The notes beneath the pieces were generated by a model. The model was not told where the DNA came from. It did no database searches and saw nothing but the letters and a program-made list of their open reading frames with translations. A stretch of 37,561 nucleotides of DNA, from the IMG/VR virus record IMGVR_UViG_3300042346_000114, positions 1 to 37,561 of that record, one strand, 5' to 3'. This DNA is from a virus. Shown piece after piece: positions 1-6,882 of the stretch. The first letter of the stretch is position 1; every line of letters begins with the position of its first letter. A program made the position numbers and the translations under genes.

Positions 1-64
1 TTGATTTGCCAAACTTATCGAGCAATTTATCTGCTGTGGAGCGAGCGCGAGCATCAAGTGTCAT
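1..64 (-). CDS. Head-tail connector, 5' fragment at window edge
   Basis: This is the first 21 codons of the head-tail joining protein that is complete at 36357-36716. The ATG is at 64-62 and the reading frame runs off the left edge. It differs from the complete copy by one base over this stretch. Here it begins a few bases after the stop of the RyR-domain gene. In the right-hand copy its ATG overlaps the stop of the DnaT-like gene instead. It is not a separate gene but the wrapped end of a circular or terminally redundant genome. Confidence 0.8.
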   Translation of the reverse strand, partial: MTLDARARSTADKLLDKFGKS

Positions 65-67
65 GTC

Positions 68-448
68 TTATCCGTTAACGTCTGCTAAACTACTAAGTAA
101 CGGCAATAACGCATGAACCGTTTGGCGAAACAATTTATCTTTAATTTGCTGCTCTAGTGGAAGCTTATTAAATGGAACGATACACGGATGTGTTTTAGCT
201 TCTGCGTCTTTTACTTCACCATAAACCCACCCTTCCTTTACTTTTTCTGCCAACCATGAGTCATGTGACGCTGAATCGCTTGCATTTGGGTTATTGCGGT
301 GAAATTCAACACCAATAATTGCCGAATTACGTTGCCAATCTGGTGTGTTTTCAAAATCAACTTGTGTGTTATCGCCAATGCTTTCGCAGTAGGCCTTGTT
401 TAGCTGGTGGCTTACTCGTGCAATATCTTCATGTGTAATTTGTTTCAT
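68..448 (-). CDS. RyR-domain protein (accessory, strain-variable)
   Basis: A 126-aa protein that resembles the RyR domain (named after the ryanodine receptor repeat) found in many phage and bacterial proteins. The matching pattern is IARVSHQLNKAYC near the N-terminus, then W(Q)RxSAIxGVxFHxxNP at about 38-54, SHDSWLAEKVKEGWVYGEVKD at about 60-80 and HPCxVPFxxLPxEQQxKDxLF at about 87-109. The molecular function of phage RyR proteins is not established; peptide or nucleotide binding has been proposed for the domain in general. The start at 448 follows AAGGAATTTAT, an acceptable Shine-Dalgarno. It sits between the DnaT-like protein and the connector, in a head-tail gene cluster where it looks out of place. 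The other copy of this locus (36713-36718) lacks it entirely. Confidence 0.75.
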   Translation of the reverse strand: MKQITHEDIARVSHQLNKAYCESIGDNTQVDFENTPDWQRNSAIIGVEFHRNNPNASDSASHDSWLAEKVKEGWVYGEVKDAEAKTHPCIVPFNKLPLEQQIKDKLFRQTVHALLPLLSSLADVNG

Positions 449-469
449 ATAAATTCCTTTATTTTAAAA

Positions 470-1000
470 TTATGTTCTCACCAGCGATCTAGACATATCG
501 TTGCCTTGTTGTTTAAAAAACACGGATAACATGGCGTCAATTTGAGCATAGCGTGTTTGCTGTGGTGAATATTTATCATATTCCACCTCAATAACGTCTA
601 CTTTTTCACGGATAACGCCTTGCGTTAAATCCTGCATTAAAATTGCTGTATAAGATTTCAATGCTAATTCAGCACACGCATTTTTTACAGTGGTTGGCAC
701 AATGTCAAAATCCACATATTGCGGAAAAACATTTGCCGATAATGAATCAATTAATGGAACGTATAATCGCGGCCAGTCAAGCGACTGTGTCGAGTATCTG
801 CGATAACCCGCATATTGCAAACGATATTGCGCCACCATATAGTCTGTGGCTTTGCGTAGTAATTGCTCTTTTGTTGCATCGCTGGTAATTGCCGCCCACG
901 CTGTGTTGCCAATGTTTGCATGGTAGGTTGTCGCGTCTGCTACTGAAACATAGCTTTCAGCGTTTGCAAGTCCAGTGCCGTCTTCAACGATTAACGCCAT
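470..1000 (-). CDS. DnaT-like head completion/connector protein (left copy)
   Basis: A 176-aa protein of the phage family usually labelled 'putative DnaT-like ssDNA binding protein'. By position between capsid and head-tail joining genes it is more likely a head completion or adaptor protein. Its opening MALIVEDGTGLANAESYVS and the later LDWPR motif near residue 75 are typical. I chose ATG at 1000 because GGAGG lies 6 nt upstream; a longer in-frame start at 1021 lacks such a site. It is the same gene as 36713-37243: about 28 base differences over about 527 bp, by my count, yet the predicted proteins are identical. In this copy the stop is TAA because a gene is inserted immediately after it. 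Confidence 0.75.
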   Translation of the reverse strand: MALIVEDGTGLANAESYVSVADATTYHANIGNTAWAAITSDATKEQLLRKATDYMVAQYRLQYAGYRRYSTQSLDWPRLYVPLIDSLSANVFPQYVDFDIVPTTVKNACAELALKSYTAILMQDLTQGVIREKVDVIEVEYDKYSPQQTRYAQIDAMLSVFFKQQGNDMSRSLVRT

Positions 1001-1001
1001 T

Positions 1002-1481
1002 TTAATCCTCCATCCATTCAATCATGCCGTAAATTCCGCTGCCAGAAACAACTGAGTTATCTGCAAAAATAATAAAACCTTCATTTTTTGCCAATATAAA
1101 ACCTTCACCATTATTGCCAAACTCAATAGTTGACGCATTTCCAGTGAATTTAGAAATAACTGAGCGTTCCATAAAATAGGGCTCTTGCGTTACGCCTGTC
1201 ATATCTAAACCCGCTTGATTGCGTAAGCATAGCATTTTGCTAGGCTCGTTTTGATTATCGTACTTTGTTGCAGTTAATGTTGTACCGCTTGCTGGTGTGC
1301 CTTTAATGCGAGCAAACCCATAAACCGAATTACCATGGCCGCCCGCGTCTGCGCTATCAAGTTGAATGTGCATTTTTGTTATGCGCAGTGATGTGTCATC
1401 AGTATTAACAAACGCCTGATAAACCGTCCCCGCTGTTACGGTGGTTGGTTTTGTTGCTATTTTGCAAACGTAATGCTTCAT
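1002..1481 (-). CDS. Virion protein next to major capsid (unknown family)
   Basis: A 159-aa protein without a family I recognise. It is rich in beta-forming residues, Gly, Thr and Ser, starts MKHYVCKIATKPTTVTAGTV and contains repeated aromatic and Gly turns such as GSGIYGMIEWMED at the end. It lies directly downstream of the major capsid gene and ends within 2 nt of the DnaT-like gene start, so a head decoration or head-completion role is plausible by position only. The partial second copy at the right edge differs at four amino acids within the last 77 residues, whereas the adjacent DnaT-like protein does not change at all. That suggests this protein is exposed or under looser constraint. 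Confidence 0.65.
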   Translation of the reverse strand: MKHYVCKIATKPTTVTAGTVYQAFVNTDDTSLRITKMHIQLDSADAGGHGNSVYGFARIKGTPASGTTLTATKYDNQNEPSKMLCLRNQAGLDMTGVTQEPYFMERSVISKFTGNASTIEFGNNGEGFILAKNEGFIIFADNSVVSGSGIYGMIEWMED

Positions 1482-1544
1482 AAGTCCGCCATAAATAAAG
1501 GCGGGAGAACGCGAACAGGAACGAACGCGAACCCCCTGAAAAAA

Positions 1545-2693
1545 TTAACCTAGCAACGTAGCAACGTGGTTTGGTTTCCATACTTTTACGCCATATAAGC
1601 AACGAACTTCAAGCATAGTTTTCATATAACCTTTATAAACTGCGATTTCAAATACTAAACCGCTTGTTGGGTCTTGTACTGTCATCACGTCAACGGCAGA
1701 ATCACCACCATTAGGCATTGCAGGTGGGCGCATGCCTAACTCAACGGCTGATTTGTGGAACGCAACACTTGGTGTGTAAGAATCGCCAACAGTTAAAGCG
1801 TTTGCTGTAGCAATGACTTTTTGTGCGCCTGGTGCATTTAATGAAATAGTGCCGGCAGCAGTAACGCCTGTACCAACAACATATTTGTTAACGGTATCCG
1901 CTGCAAATGTTACAACGTCACCCGCTAATACTGTGCCTGTGCCTGTCACCAATGCAATATCAGTAACACCAACAGCAGTTGAGCCAGAAGTAACGTAAGA
2001 AGTACCACCGCCTTTTGTGTGCGTAGTAATACCAGCCGATTCTTTAATCATGACGCCTTGCAAATCAAGCAAAGTACCTTGGCGGAGTAACGCTTCATTG
2101 CCTGAAGTGTTAACTTGTTGAAGTGCTGCAAGGTTGCGCAATTTAACGCCAGCCGCTGTGTTCATAATCAATGAAATTTGATTATCAGTTGGGCAACCGT
2201 TATCAACTAAGATTTGACGCACTTGCGCAATAGTGTCGAAGTTAGACGCGAATGGTGTAGTGCCTGCTGAACCAACAGCGCGTGATGCGCCTTTGTAAGC
2301 CGCTGAGAATAAATCTTGTTCAATTTTGTTGCACAATGCGCGGATTGCTTGGGCAATTTGATCGCCATAAATGGTTTCATATCCAGCACCATTGTTGACG
2401 TGTTTAATATCTTCGCCAGTCCAAGGAATCTGAACAGACGCATAAGAATCAAGCGTCATTGTTTTGTTGTCAACGGTTTGATCTGTGCCTTCAGGGATTG
2501 TCATTGAAGGCGCGAATGAAGTGTTAACGCTTGGTGTGCGAGTAAATGCCGCACGGATTGTGTCGCCTTTTGCAGCGCGGATTGTTGCATCACCATTGAT
2601 GGTAGATGAAGGGATAAAACCGACTAATTCACGACCTACTACGTCTGCCGCTTTGTAAATGTCTGCTGCTAGCGAATTTAACACGTTACTCAT
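1545..2693 (-). CDS. Major capsid protein, P22 coat-like (HK97 fold)
   Basis: A 382-aa protein that builds the icosahedral head shell. The N-terminus (MSNVLNSLAADIYKAADVV followed by RELVGFIPS) resembles the P22 gp5 type coat family, in which an N-terminal helix leads into ELVGFIPAV. A Thr/Gly/Val-rich stretch at about residues 225-300 may be an inserted domain like the P22 I-domain; this part is inference. A putative scaffold gene lies upstream, as expected. Its RBS (AGAGGAATTATT before ATG at 2693) lies inside the 3' end of the homing endonuclease gene, and the ATGA of the two genes overlaps. Codon use looks like the rest of the structural region. Confidence 0.85.
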   Translation of the reverse strand: MSNVLNSLAADIYKAADVVGRELVGFIPSSTINGDATIRAAKGDTIRAAFTRTPSVNTSFAPSMTIPEGTDQTVDNKTMTLDSYASVQIPWTGEDIKHVNNGAGYETIYGDQIAQAIRALCNKIEQDLFSAAYKGASRAVGSAGTTPFASNFDTIAQVRQILVDNGCPTDNQISLIMNTAAGVKLRNLAALQQVNTSGNEALLRQGTLLDLQGVMIKESAGITTHTKGGGTSYVTSGSTAVGVTDIALVTGTGTVLAGDVVTFAADTVNKYVVGTGVTAAGTISLNAPGAQKVIATANALTVGDSYTPSVAFHKSAVELGMRPPAMPNGGDSAVDVMTVQDPTSGLVFEIAVYKGYMKTMLEVRCLYGVKVWKPNHVATLLG

Positions 2694-3406
2694 AATAATT
2701 CCTCTTTAATTTGAAGTTTTTTAGCGGCTAATGTCGCTAATCTTGATGCAATGCGCTTTTCAACCCATTCAGGTGATTGCGCTTTACCTTTGTGAGCCAC
2801 CGACATTTTATCTCTTGTTTCAGCCGATAACACATTTCCTAATGCTCTTGTATTTCCAATTAAACTAGCAGATATTTTTGCTTTTGTTTCATTGTTATAT
2901 TTTTTACCTAAATTTGCTTTTCTCATATTTTCAATTTGAGATGCAGATTTTTTTTTGCCAATATGTGCTGTGTGCATTTTTAATTTTGTTTCATTACTAA
3001 GTATCTTTCCTTTTCCGCCATCAGATATAGCTTTTTTATGCTTATCTGATAGTTTCATTCCTTTTCTGGCAAGACTAATTTTATTTTTTGTTTCGTCTGA
3101 GCGTTTTACGCCTATCGCGCTACTTGCTCTAATAGTTGCATTATAGCCTTTATAATACGAATTATAAGCGTCTATAGCTTGTTGTTCATAAAATAATAAA
3201 TCTTTAGGTTTGCAAATAATAATAGGTTGAAATATAAAAGCATCTTCGCCATGCTTATTCCATGAGCGTTGAAGTTTTATTGAATGATGGGCGTTTTTAA
3301 CTAAAACGTTTTTATGCTTTCGAAAACGTGTTTTAAATGATTTTGCTGAACCGATATAGCATTTACCATTAACAACATTTTGAATTTTATAAATTCCACC
3401 AATCAT
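2690..3406 (-). CDS. GIY-YIG homing endonuclease with NUMOD3 repeats
   Basis: A 238-aa free-standing site-specific endonuclease. The GIY-YIG nuclease domain occupies about residues 1-90: GIYKI at 4-8, CYIGSA at 16-21, an Arg a few residues later (FKTRFRKH), and a Glu at about 73 (FYEQ) as the likely metal ligand. The remainder is about six tandem NUMOD3 DNA-binding repeats, each with a pattern like G-x-K-x-S-x-E-T-K-x-K-[IM]-S-x-A-x-x-G. It sits between scaffold and coat genes and its stop overlaps the coat start, which is typical of mobile intronless homing genes. It is visibly more AT-rich and Lys-rich than its neighbours, a sign of transfer. Its RBS is inside a hairpin (3410-3438). Confidence 0.92.
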   Translation of the reverse strand: MIGGIYKIQNVVNGKCYIGSAKSFKTRFRKHKNVLVKNAHHSIKLQRSWNKHGEDAFIFQPIIICKPKDLLFYEQQAIDAYNSYYKGYNATIRASSAIGVKRSDETKNKISLARKGMKLSDKHKKAISDGGKGKILSNETKLKMHTAHIGKKKSASQIENMRKANLGKKYNNETKAKISASLIGNTRALGNVLSAETRDKMSVAHKGKAQSPEWVEKRIASRLATLAAKKLQIKEELL

Positions 3407-3409
3407 GAA

Positions 3410-3438
3410 AACTACTCCAGCTAAGTTTAGGAGTAGTT
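3410..3438 (-). promoter_or_regulatory. Hairpin sequestering the homing endonuclease RBS
   Basis: On the minus strand AACTACTCC (3438-3430) can pair perfectly with GGAGTAGTT (3418-3410) over 9 bp with an 11-nt loop. The GGAG at 3418-3415 is the only good Shine-Dalgarno for the GIY-YIG gene, 8 nt before its ATG at 3406. In a transcript that reads through from scaffold, the ribosome site would therefore be hidden. Confidence 0.75.
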
Positions 3439-3444
3439 ATTATA
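3439..3444 (-). promoter_or_regulatory. Extended -10 promoter for homing endonuclease/capsid
   Basis: The minus strand reads TGATATAAT here, a perfect extended -10 (TGn TATAAT), with no good -35 box. A start about 7 nt downstream (near 3432) would fall inside the 5' arm of the RBS hairpin. Transcripts from it would lack most of that arm, leaving the endonuclease RBS free. The region 3439-3492 holds no other gene. Confidence 0.5.
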
Positions 3445-3492
3445 TCATAATTGGATATATCTAGCGGCTGTTTTTTATAAACAATCGCTTAA

Positions 3493-4113
3493 CTACTGCT
3501 CTGTAACTTTGCCGCCACTTTTTGCAAAACTTGCTCGCTCTGGGTGTGACATATTGTCAAACGTTGAACGGCTTACAACTTGTTGCCCAGCGTTGCTACT
3601 TCCACCACTTGCCCCACCACCGTTATTCTGTGGTGCTGCAATATAATGTTTGCCATCATCACTGGTTGCCCATTCTGTTACGAACGCGCTTAAATCTTTG
3701 TCGCCTATAACTGCTTTGCGTGTGTCGCCATCAATAGCGATTTTCGCCTGTGATGATAACATAGCTTTGACCGCAGGTAAAAATGGTGTGGCAACACCAG
3801 CCTTAACTAATGCGTCTGTCAAACCATTATCTAAAAGCAATTTAGATGTAAATCCACTTTCTGAATCTAATGCGGCTTTAGTTTGCTCAAATGCTTTTTG
3901 CTGATCTTTGATTGTTTTTTGTGATGCCGTTAGATTGTTTTCTAACTCATCAATTTTATTTTGTAGTTTATCCAATTCCGCTGGATCTATTTGCTTTCCT
4001 TTTCGTGCCTCTTTCAGCTCTGCTAAAAGTTCACCGTTTTTCTTTGCAAGTCCGCTTGTTGCTTCATCAACTGCGGCTTTAATTTGCTCTGCAATACTTA
4101 ATTCTTCTGACAT
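3493..4113 (-). CDS. Capsid scaffolding protein
   Basis: A 206-aa protein with the profile of a phage scaffold. The N-terminal half (about 1-100) is highly charged and probably a helical coiled coil rich in Lys, Glu and Gln. The middle is more hydrophobic (about 100-150). A Gly/Ser/Asn-rich linker at about 165-175 leads to a basic C-terminal tail (SHPERASFAKSGGKVTEQ), the part that contacts coat in P22-like scaffolds. It lies upstream of the coat gene, separated from it only by the inserted homing endonuclease. Identification rests on composition and position, not on a conserved motif. Confidence 0.75.
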   Translation of the reverse strand: MSEELSIAEQIKAAVDEATSGLAKKNGELLAELKEARKGKQIDPAELDKLQNKIDELENNLTASQKTIKDQQKAFEQTKAALDSESGFTSKLLLDNGLTDALVKAGVATPFLPAVKAMLSSQAKIAIDGDTRKAVIGDKDLSAFVTEWATSDDGKHYIAAPQNNGGGASGGSSNAGQQVVSRSTFDNMSHPERASFAKSGGKVTEQ

Positions 4114-4160
4114 ATAACCCTCTGGGTTGTGGTTGACGGCTCTGCCATCGTTAATAAAAT

Positions 4161-4343
4161 CTAAATTGCGTCTTTAATAATTTCAATCGCTGTATCTTGT
4201 GGGATTTCACGGATATTTTCAACGTGTTCTGCCGCACCGATAATGTCACCGTGTGAAATATCATCAACTGCATTTGTTGCTTCATCGACTGCTTTTTTAG
4301 CACCGTCTGAAACTTTATGAACAATATTATCAAAAAATGACAT
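4161..4343 (-). CDS. Small helical protein before scaffold (unknown)
   Basis: A 60-aa protein (MSFFDNIVHKVSDGAKKAVD...) predicted to be largely amphipathic helix, with alternating Ala/Val and acidic positions. I do not recognise a family. ATG at 4343 follows AAGGA with a good spacing, so translation is likely. An overlapping frame at 4151-4333 is poorer and is treated as a shadow. It is the first gene after the promoter at 4433-4461 and so would be made with scaffold and coat. A head-assembly role is inference from position. Confidence 0.6.
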   Translation of the reverse strand: MSFFDNIVHKVSDGAKKAVDEATNAVDDISHGDIIGAAEHVENIREIPQDTAIEIIKDAI

Positions 4344-4457
4344 GACTATTTCCTTACAAATTAGGGTGTGCCGCTGATGAAAGGTGTAACACCAACGACA
4401 CTAGAGTAAACACATGGCGAGTGTTTGTCGCATTTATACAGTATAAACAATAAAAAT
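4344..4457 (-). promoter_or_regulatory. Capsid-gene promoter with palindromic operator
   Basis: On the minus strand TTGAAT (4461-4456), a 17-nt spacer and TATAAA (4438-4433) form a good sigma70-type promoter reading toward the 60-aa protein, scaffold and coat. A perfect 15-bp palindrome TTTATAC-A-GTATAAA (4433-4447) covers the -10, a likely repressor or activator site. The 5' leader carries two small inverted repeats: AAACAC/GTGTTT at 4408-4426 and GGTGT/ACACC at about 4383-4393. No gene lies in this gap. Confidence 0.6.
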
Positions 4458-5489
4458 TCAATTTTCTTTATTTTTTAATTCATCAAGTGTGTAAGTATGA
4501 CCGCTTGCATCAACAAATCTATCTAATGGCGTTCCATCACGAAATAATTGCGCTCGTGCTTTGCCTAGCACTTCATCTTGAAACGCCTCTGGTTTTTTCT
4601 TTAGCCACGTTTGATAAGTTTCGGTTTGCGCAACTTGCCCATCCATCGATGCGCGTGTGCGACCATCAGGGTTTTTAATGCCTAACGCTTGCCATGATTT
4701 TAAAACGCTGACCATTGCCGATCTGCATCTAAAATGTGCGGGAGGTCTAACGCCACTATCAAGTGGATATATTTTTCCGTCACGCGCTTGGCATATTGAA
4801 GTAGTCCGACCATCGAGTGTGCTTACCCACTGCAATCCACTAAACAAATCATTATTTTTTTGATAAAACTCATCACGCGCGGTATTGGTAGCGTGTGACA
4901 TTGCCGTACTAACCAACGCCTGCGTTTGACGTGCGTTAAGTGAGTTAATGCCATCGGTATATTGCAGTGCTTTCGTGCCGGTGATACGCTTAACCACGTC
5001 ACTATAAGATTGCCCTTCAACTAAACCGATACGCACAGCGTCCTGTATGCGCGTGTAACTATCTTGATCTAGCTTATCAATCCATTCTTTAATCAGTTTT
5101 CCCTGCAATGGTTTTGATTCAATCGCAGCAAATAACGTCACGGGCGCAACCGCTACCATATCAAGCACAACAGGCGTTGAATCATCAATGGCTTTGATTT
5201 GCCATTCTTGCTCATACTCTGCTGCGTCTTTCATTTGTTGCGTTAGCTCTTTGCCAATAAGGGAATAGCCTTCACTCATAATAGCGCGAACCGATTGAAG
5301 CTGTGCATCAATACGCGCAATGCTCCATTCGCTATTCATATCCATAACACGCAACTTTGCAACTAAATCTTTTTCTACTTCTTTAAGAAGTTTCATTATG
5401 TCTTTAGTTGTTCCGCCATATAGTCGCTGCAAATAAATTTCATGTGCAATCGTTTTATCGCGTAGTTGCGTGTTAGCTGATTCTTCCAT
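4458..5489 (-). CDS. Head morphogenesis protein, SPP1 gp7 / MuF type
   Basis: A 343-aa minor head protein. The MuF-like region lies at about 175-265: NSLNARQTQALVSTAM, then FSGLQWVSTLDGRTTSICQ, then CRxGKIYPLDSGxRPPAHFRCRS. The dispersed Cys, the D-G-R-T-T-S pattern and the final P-P-x-H-F-x-C-R are hallmarks of this family. These proteins bind the portal and a few copies enter the head; some are delivered with DNA. The N-terminal third is long and helical. It overlaps the portal stop/start by one base (5489). A short extension after the MuF region (about 285-343) is also seen in relatives annotated as minor capsid proteins. Confidence 0.87.
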   Translation of the reverse strand: MEESANTQLRDKTIAHEIYLQRLYGGTTKDIMKLLKEVEKDLVAKLRVMDMNSEWSIARIDAQLQSVRAIMSEGYSLIGKELTQQMKDAAEYEQEWQIKAIDDSTPVVLDMVAVAPVTLFAAIESKPLQGKLIKEWIDKLDQDSYTRIQDAVRIGLVEGQSYSDVVKRITGTKALQYTDGINSLNARQTQALVSTAMSHATNTARDEFYQKNNDLFSGLQWVSTLDGRTTSICQARDGKIYPLDSGVRPPAHFRCRSAMVSVLKSWQALGIKNPDGRTRASMDGQVAQTETYQTWLKKKPEAFQDEVLGKARAQLFRDGTPLDRFVDASGHTYTLDELKNKEN

Positions 5490-6880
5490 TACAACATCCC
5501 ACCAGTAGCAGGCATAACTGCAATGCGCTCCATCTCATCGTCAAACGATACGTCCTGCATGATAATGTCACCCGCAACAAGATTGTCGAATAAAGTTTGA
5601 TGCGAAATTGATCCGCTTTGCCAAGCCTTAACCAAACTATCCAAGTCCTGAGCTGTCATGCTATTCGGTATAAAATCACGGTTTAGCTCAACTTTAACAT
5701 CACCAGTCACGCCCGACCAATCGCGCAAATACTCCATGACGTGCGTCAATCCAATGCTAATTGATTGTGAAATTGAAGCCAGTACACTATTTTCACTTGA
5801 GCGGTGAATATTAGCCGTTTGCGCTGATTCTGCTGCGCGTTTTTCTGGTGCTAAGATTCGCGCTCCAAGCGTTGCCATCATTGCCTCTTTTGAGCGCAAT
5901 GCCTCGCGCAATTCGCCTAAGCCTTGCCCTGTAAATTCAAGATAAAACGCTTTGCTTTGTGGATCAGGCAATAACCATGCCGTTCCGCTACCGATACGCA
6001 GTGACGCGCTTTTATCGTCTGAATAATAACCAGTGACTACAGGTGTTGGAAGTCCAGTGAAGTGCAAGCCATGTTCATAATCGGCTGTGGTTCTGTAATG
6101 CGATAAATTCACGTCAACAAGGTCAAGCAATGGCGGTTTATCCACGCATGGTGAATTATCACGCACGCCAAAAAACTCAAACGGTATTTTGTTTAATGCT
6201 TTGCCGTTAATTTGTGGATAAATTTCATCTACTAAAATAAACTCACCGCGTTTGTCTTTTCTGAAAACACGTTGACGATAAATGCCACCATCGCCTAAAT
6301 CTAAAACGCGCCATTGCGGTTCACACTTAGATTCAAACTCATCAACTGCAATCTCGTTTTCTTCTTCAAGCACAACAAGTGTTAACTGTTCAACGTTGTT
6401 AATGCGCCCCGTTTTCCAGTTAATGATTGATTCTGCATCGTACATGGTCGCGTAAGGCCTTGCGCCTTGTGCCTGTGCTTGTGCAAGCGTTACCGCGTTA
6501 ACAATAGGTGGATAATCGACAAGAACACCACAACGTCCAATGGTGATAACTTCTTCGCTAATGATTTCAGCAAATTGATGCAACGATAACCCACCCATTG
6601 TCACGTCTGCAATAATATTATCCATTGCTGCAGGTGCTGTGATGACTTCGGGTTTAAGAAATATCATTCCCGTTAAGCCGTCGATTGTGCGATTTGTAGC
6701 GTTGTAATATAACGCGCGTTGTTTGTAAGCGTAATATTCAGCGTCATTTTGACCACTTAAGCGTGGAAGGTATTTGATACCATATTCGTGGATCTCGTCT
6801 TGCCCTTCTGACGCGTGTTCGCATCGTTCCCATATTTCATAATATTCGTGATACTCGCTGTGTTTTGTATCGACTGCCAT
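5489..6880 (-). CDS. Portal protein, DUF4055 family
   Basis: A 463-aa protein matching the DUF4055 portal type by its overall layout: an N-terminal W-x-x-C segment (YEIWERCEHASEGQDEIH), then YLPRLSGQNDAEYYAYKQRA at about 38-57, then TIDGLTGMIFLKP, and a core with FEFFGVRDN and PPLLDLVDVNLSHYRTTADY at about 255-275. The latter, together with the long helix ending DYLRDWSG, fits the crown/stem of a dodecameric portal. The portal is the DNA entry channel and terminase docking site at the unique vertex. It lies between large terminase (2-nt gap) and MuF protein, the standard order. Confidence 0.88.
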   Translation of the reverse strand: MAVDTKHSEYHEYYEIWERCEHASEGQDEIHEYGIKYLPRLSGQNDAEYYAYKQRALYYNATNRTIDGLTGMIFLKPEVITAPAAMDNIIADVTMGGLSLHQFAEIISEEVITIGRCGVLVDYPPIVNAVTLAQAQAQGARPYATMYDAESIINWKTGRINNVEQLTLVVLEEENEIAVDEFESKCEPQWRVLDLGDGGIYRQRVFRKDKRGEFILVDEIYPQINGKALNKIPFEFFGVRDNSPCVDKPPLLDLVDVNLSHYRTTADYEHGLHFTGLPTPVVTGYYSDDKSASLRIGSGTAWLLPDPQSKAFYLEFTGQGLGELREALRSKEAMMATLGARILAPEKRAAESAQTANIHRSSENSVLASISQSISIGLTHVMEYLRDWSGVTGDVKVELNRDFIPNSMTAQDLDSLVKAWQSGSISHQTLFDNLVAGDIIMQDVSFDDEMERIAVMPATGGML

Positions 6881-6882
6881 TT

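Noticed and set aside
1405-1602. Minus-strand frame overlapping the virion protein start and the gap to the coat gene
   Set aside because: Out of frame with both neighbours, low-complexity, no RBS; it is a shadow. The gap 1482-1544 holds only a short direct repeat GAACGCGAAC (1507-1516 and 1523-1532).
4151-4333. Alternative minus frame overlapping the 60-aa gene
   Set aside because: No RBS at its start and an unlikely composition; the 4161-4343 frame has AAGGA and a regular helical protein.
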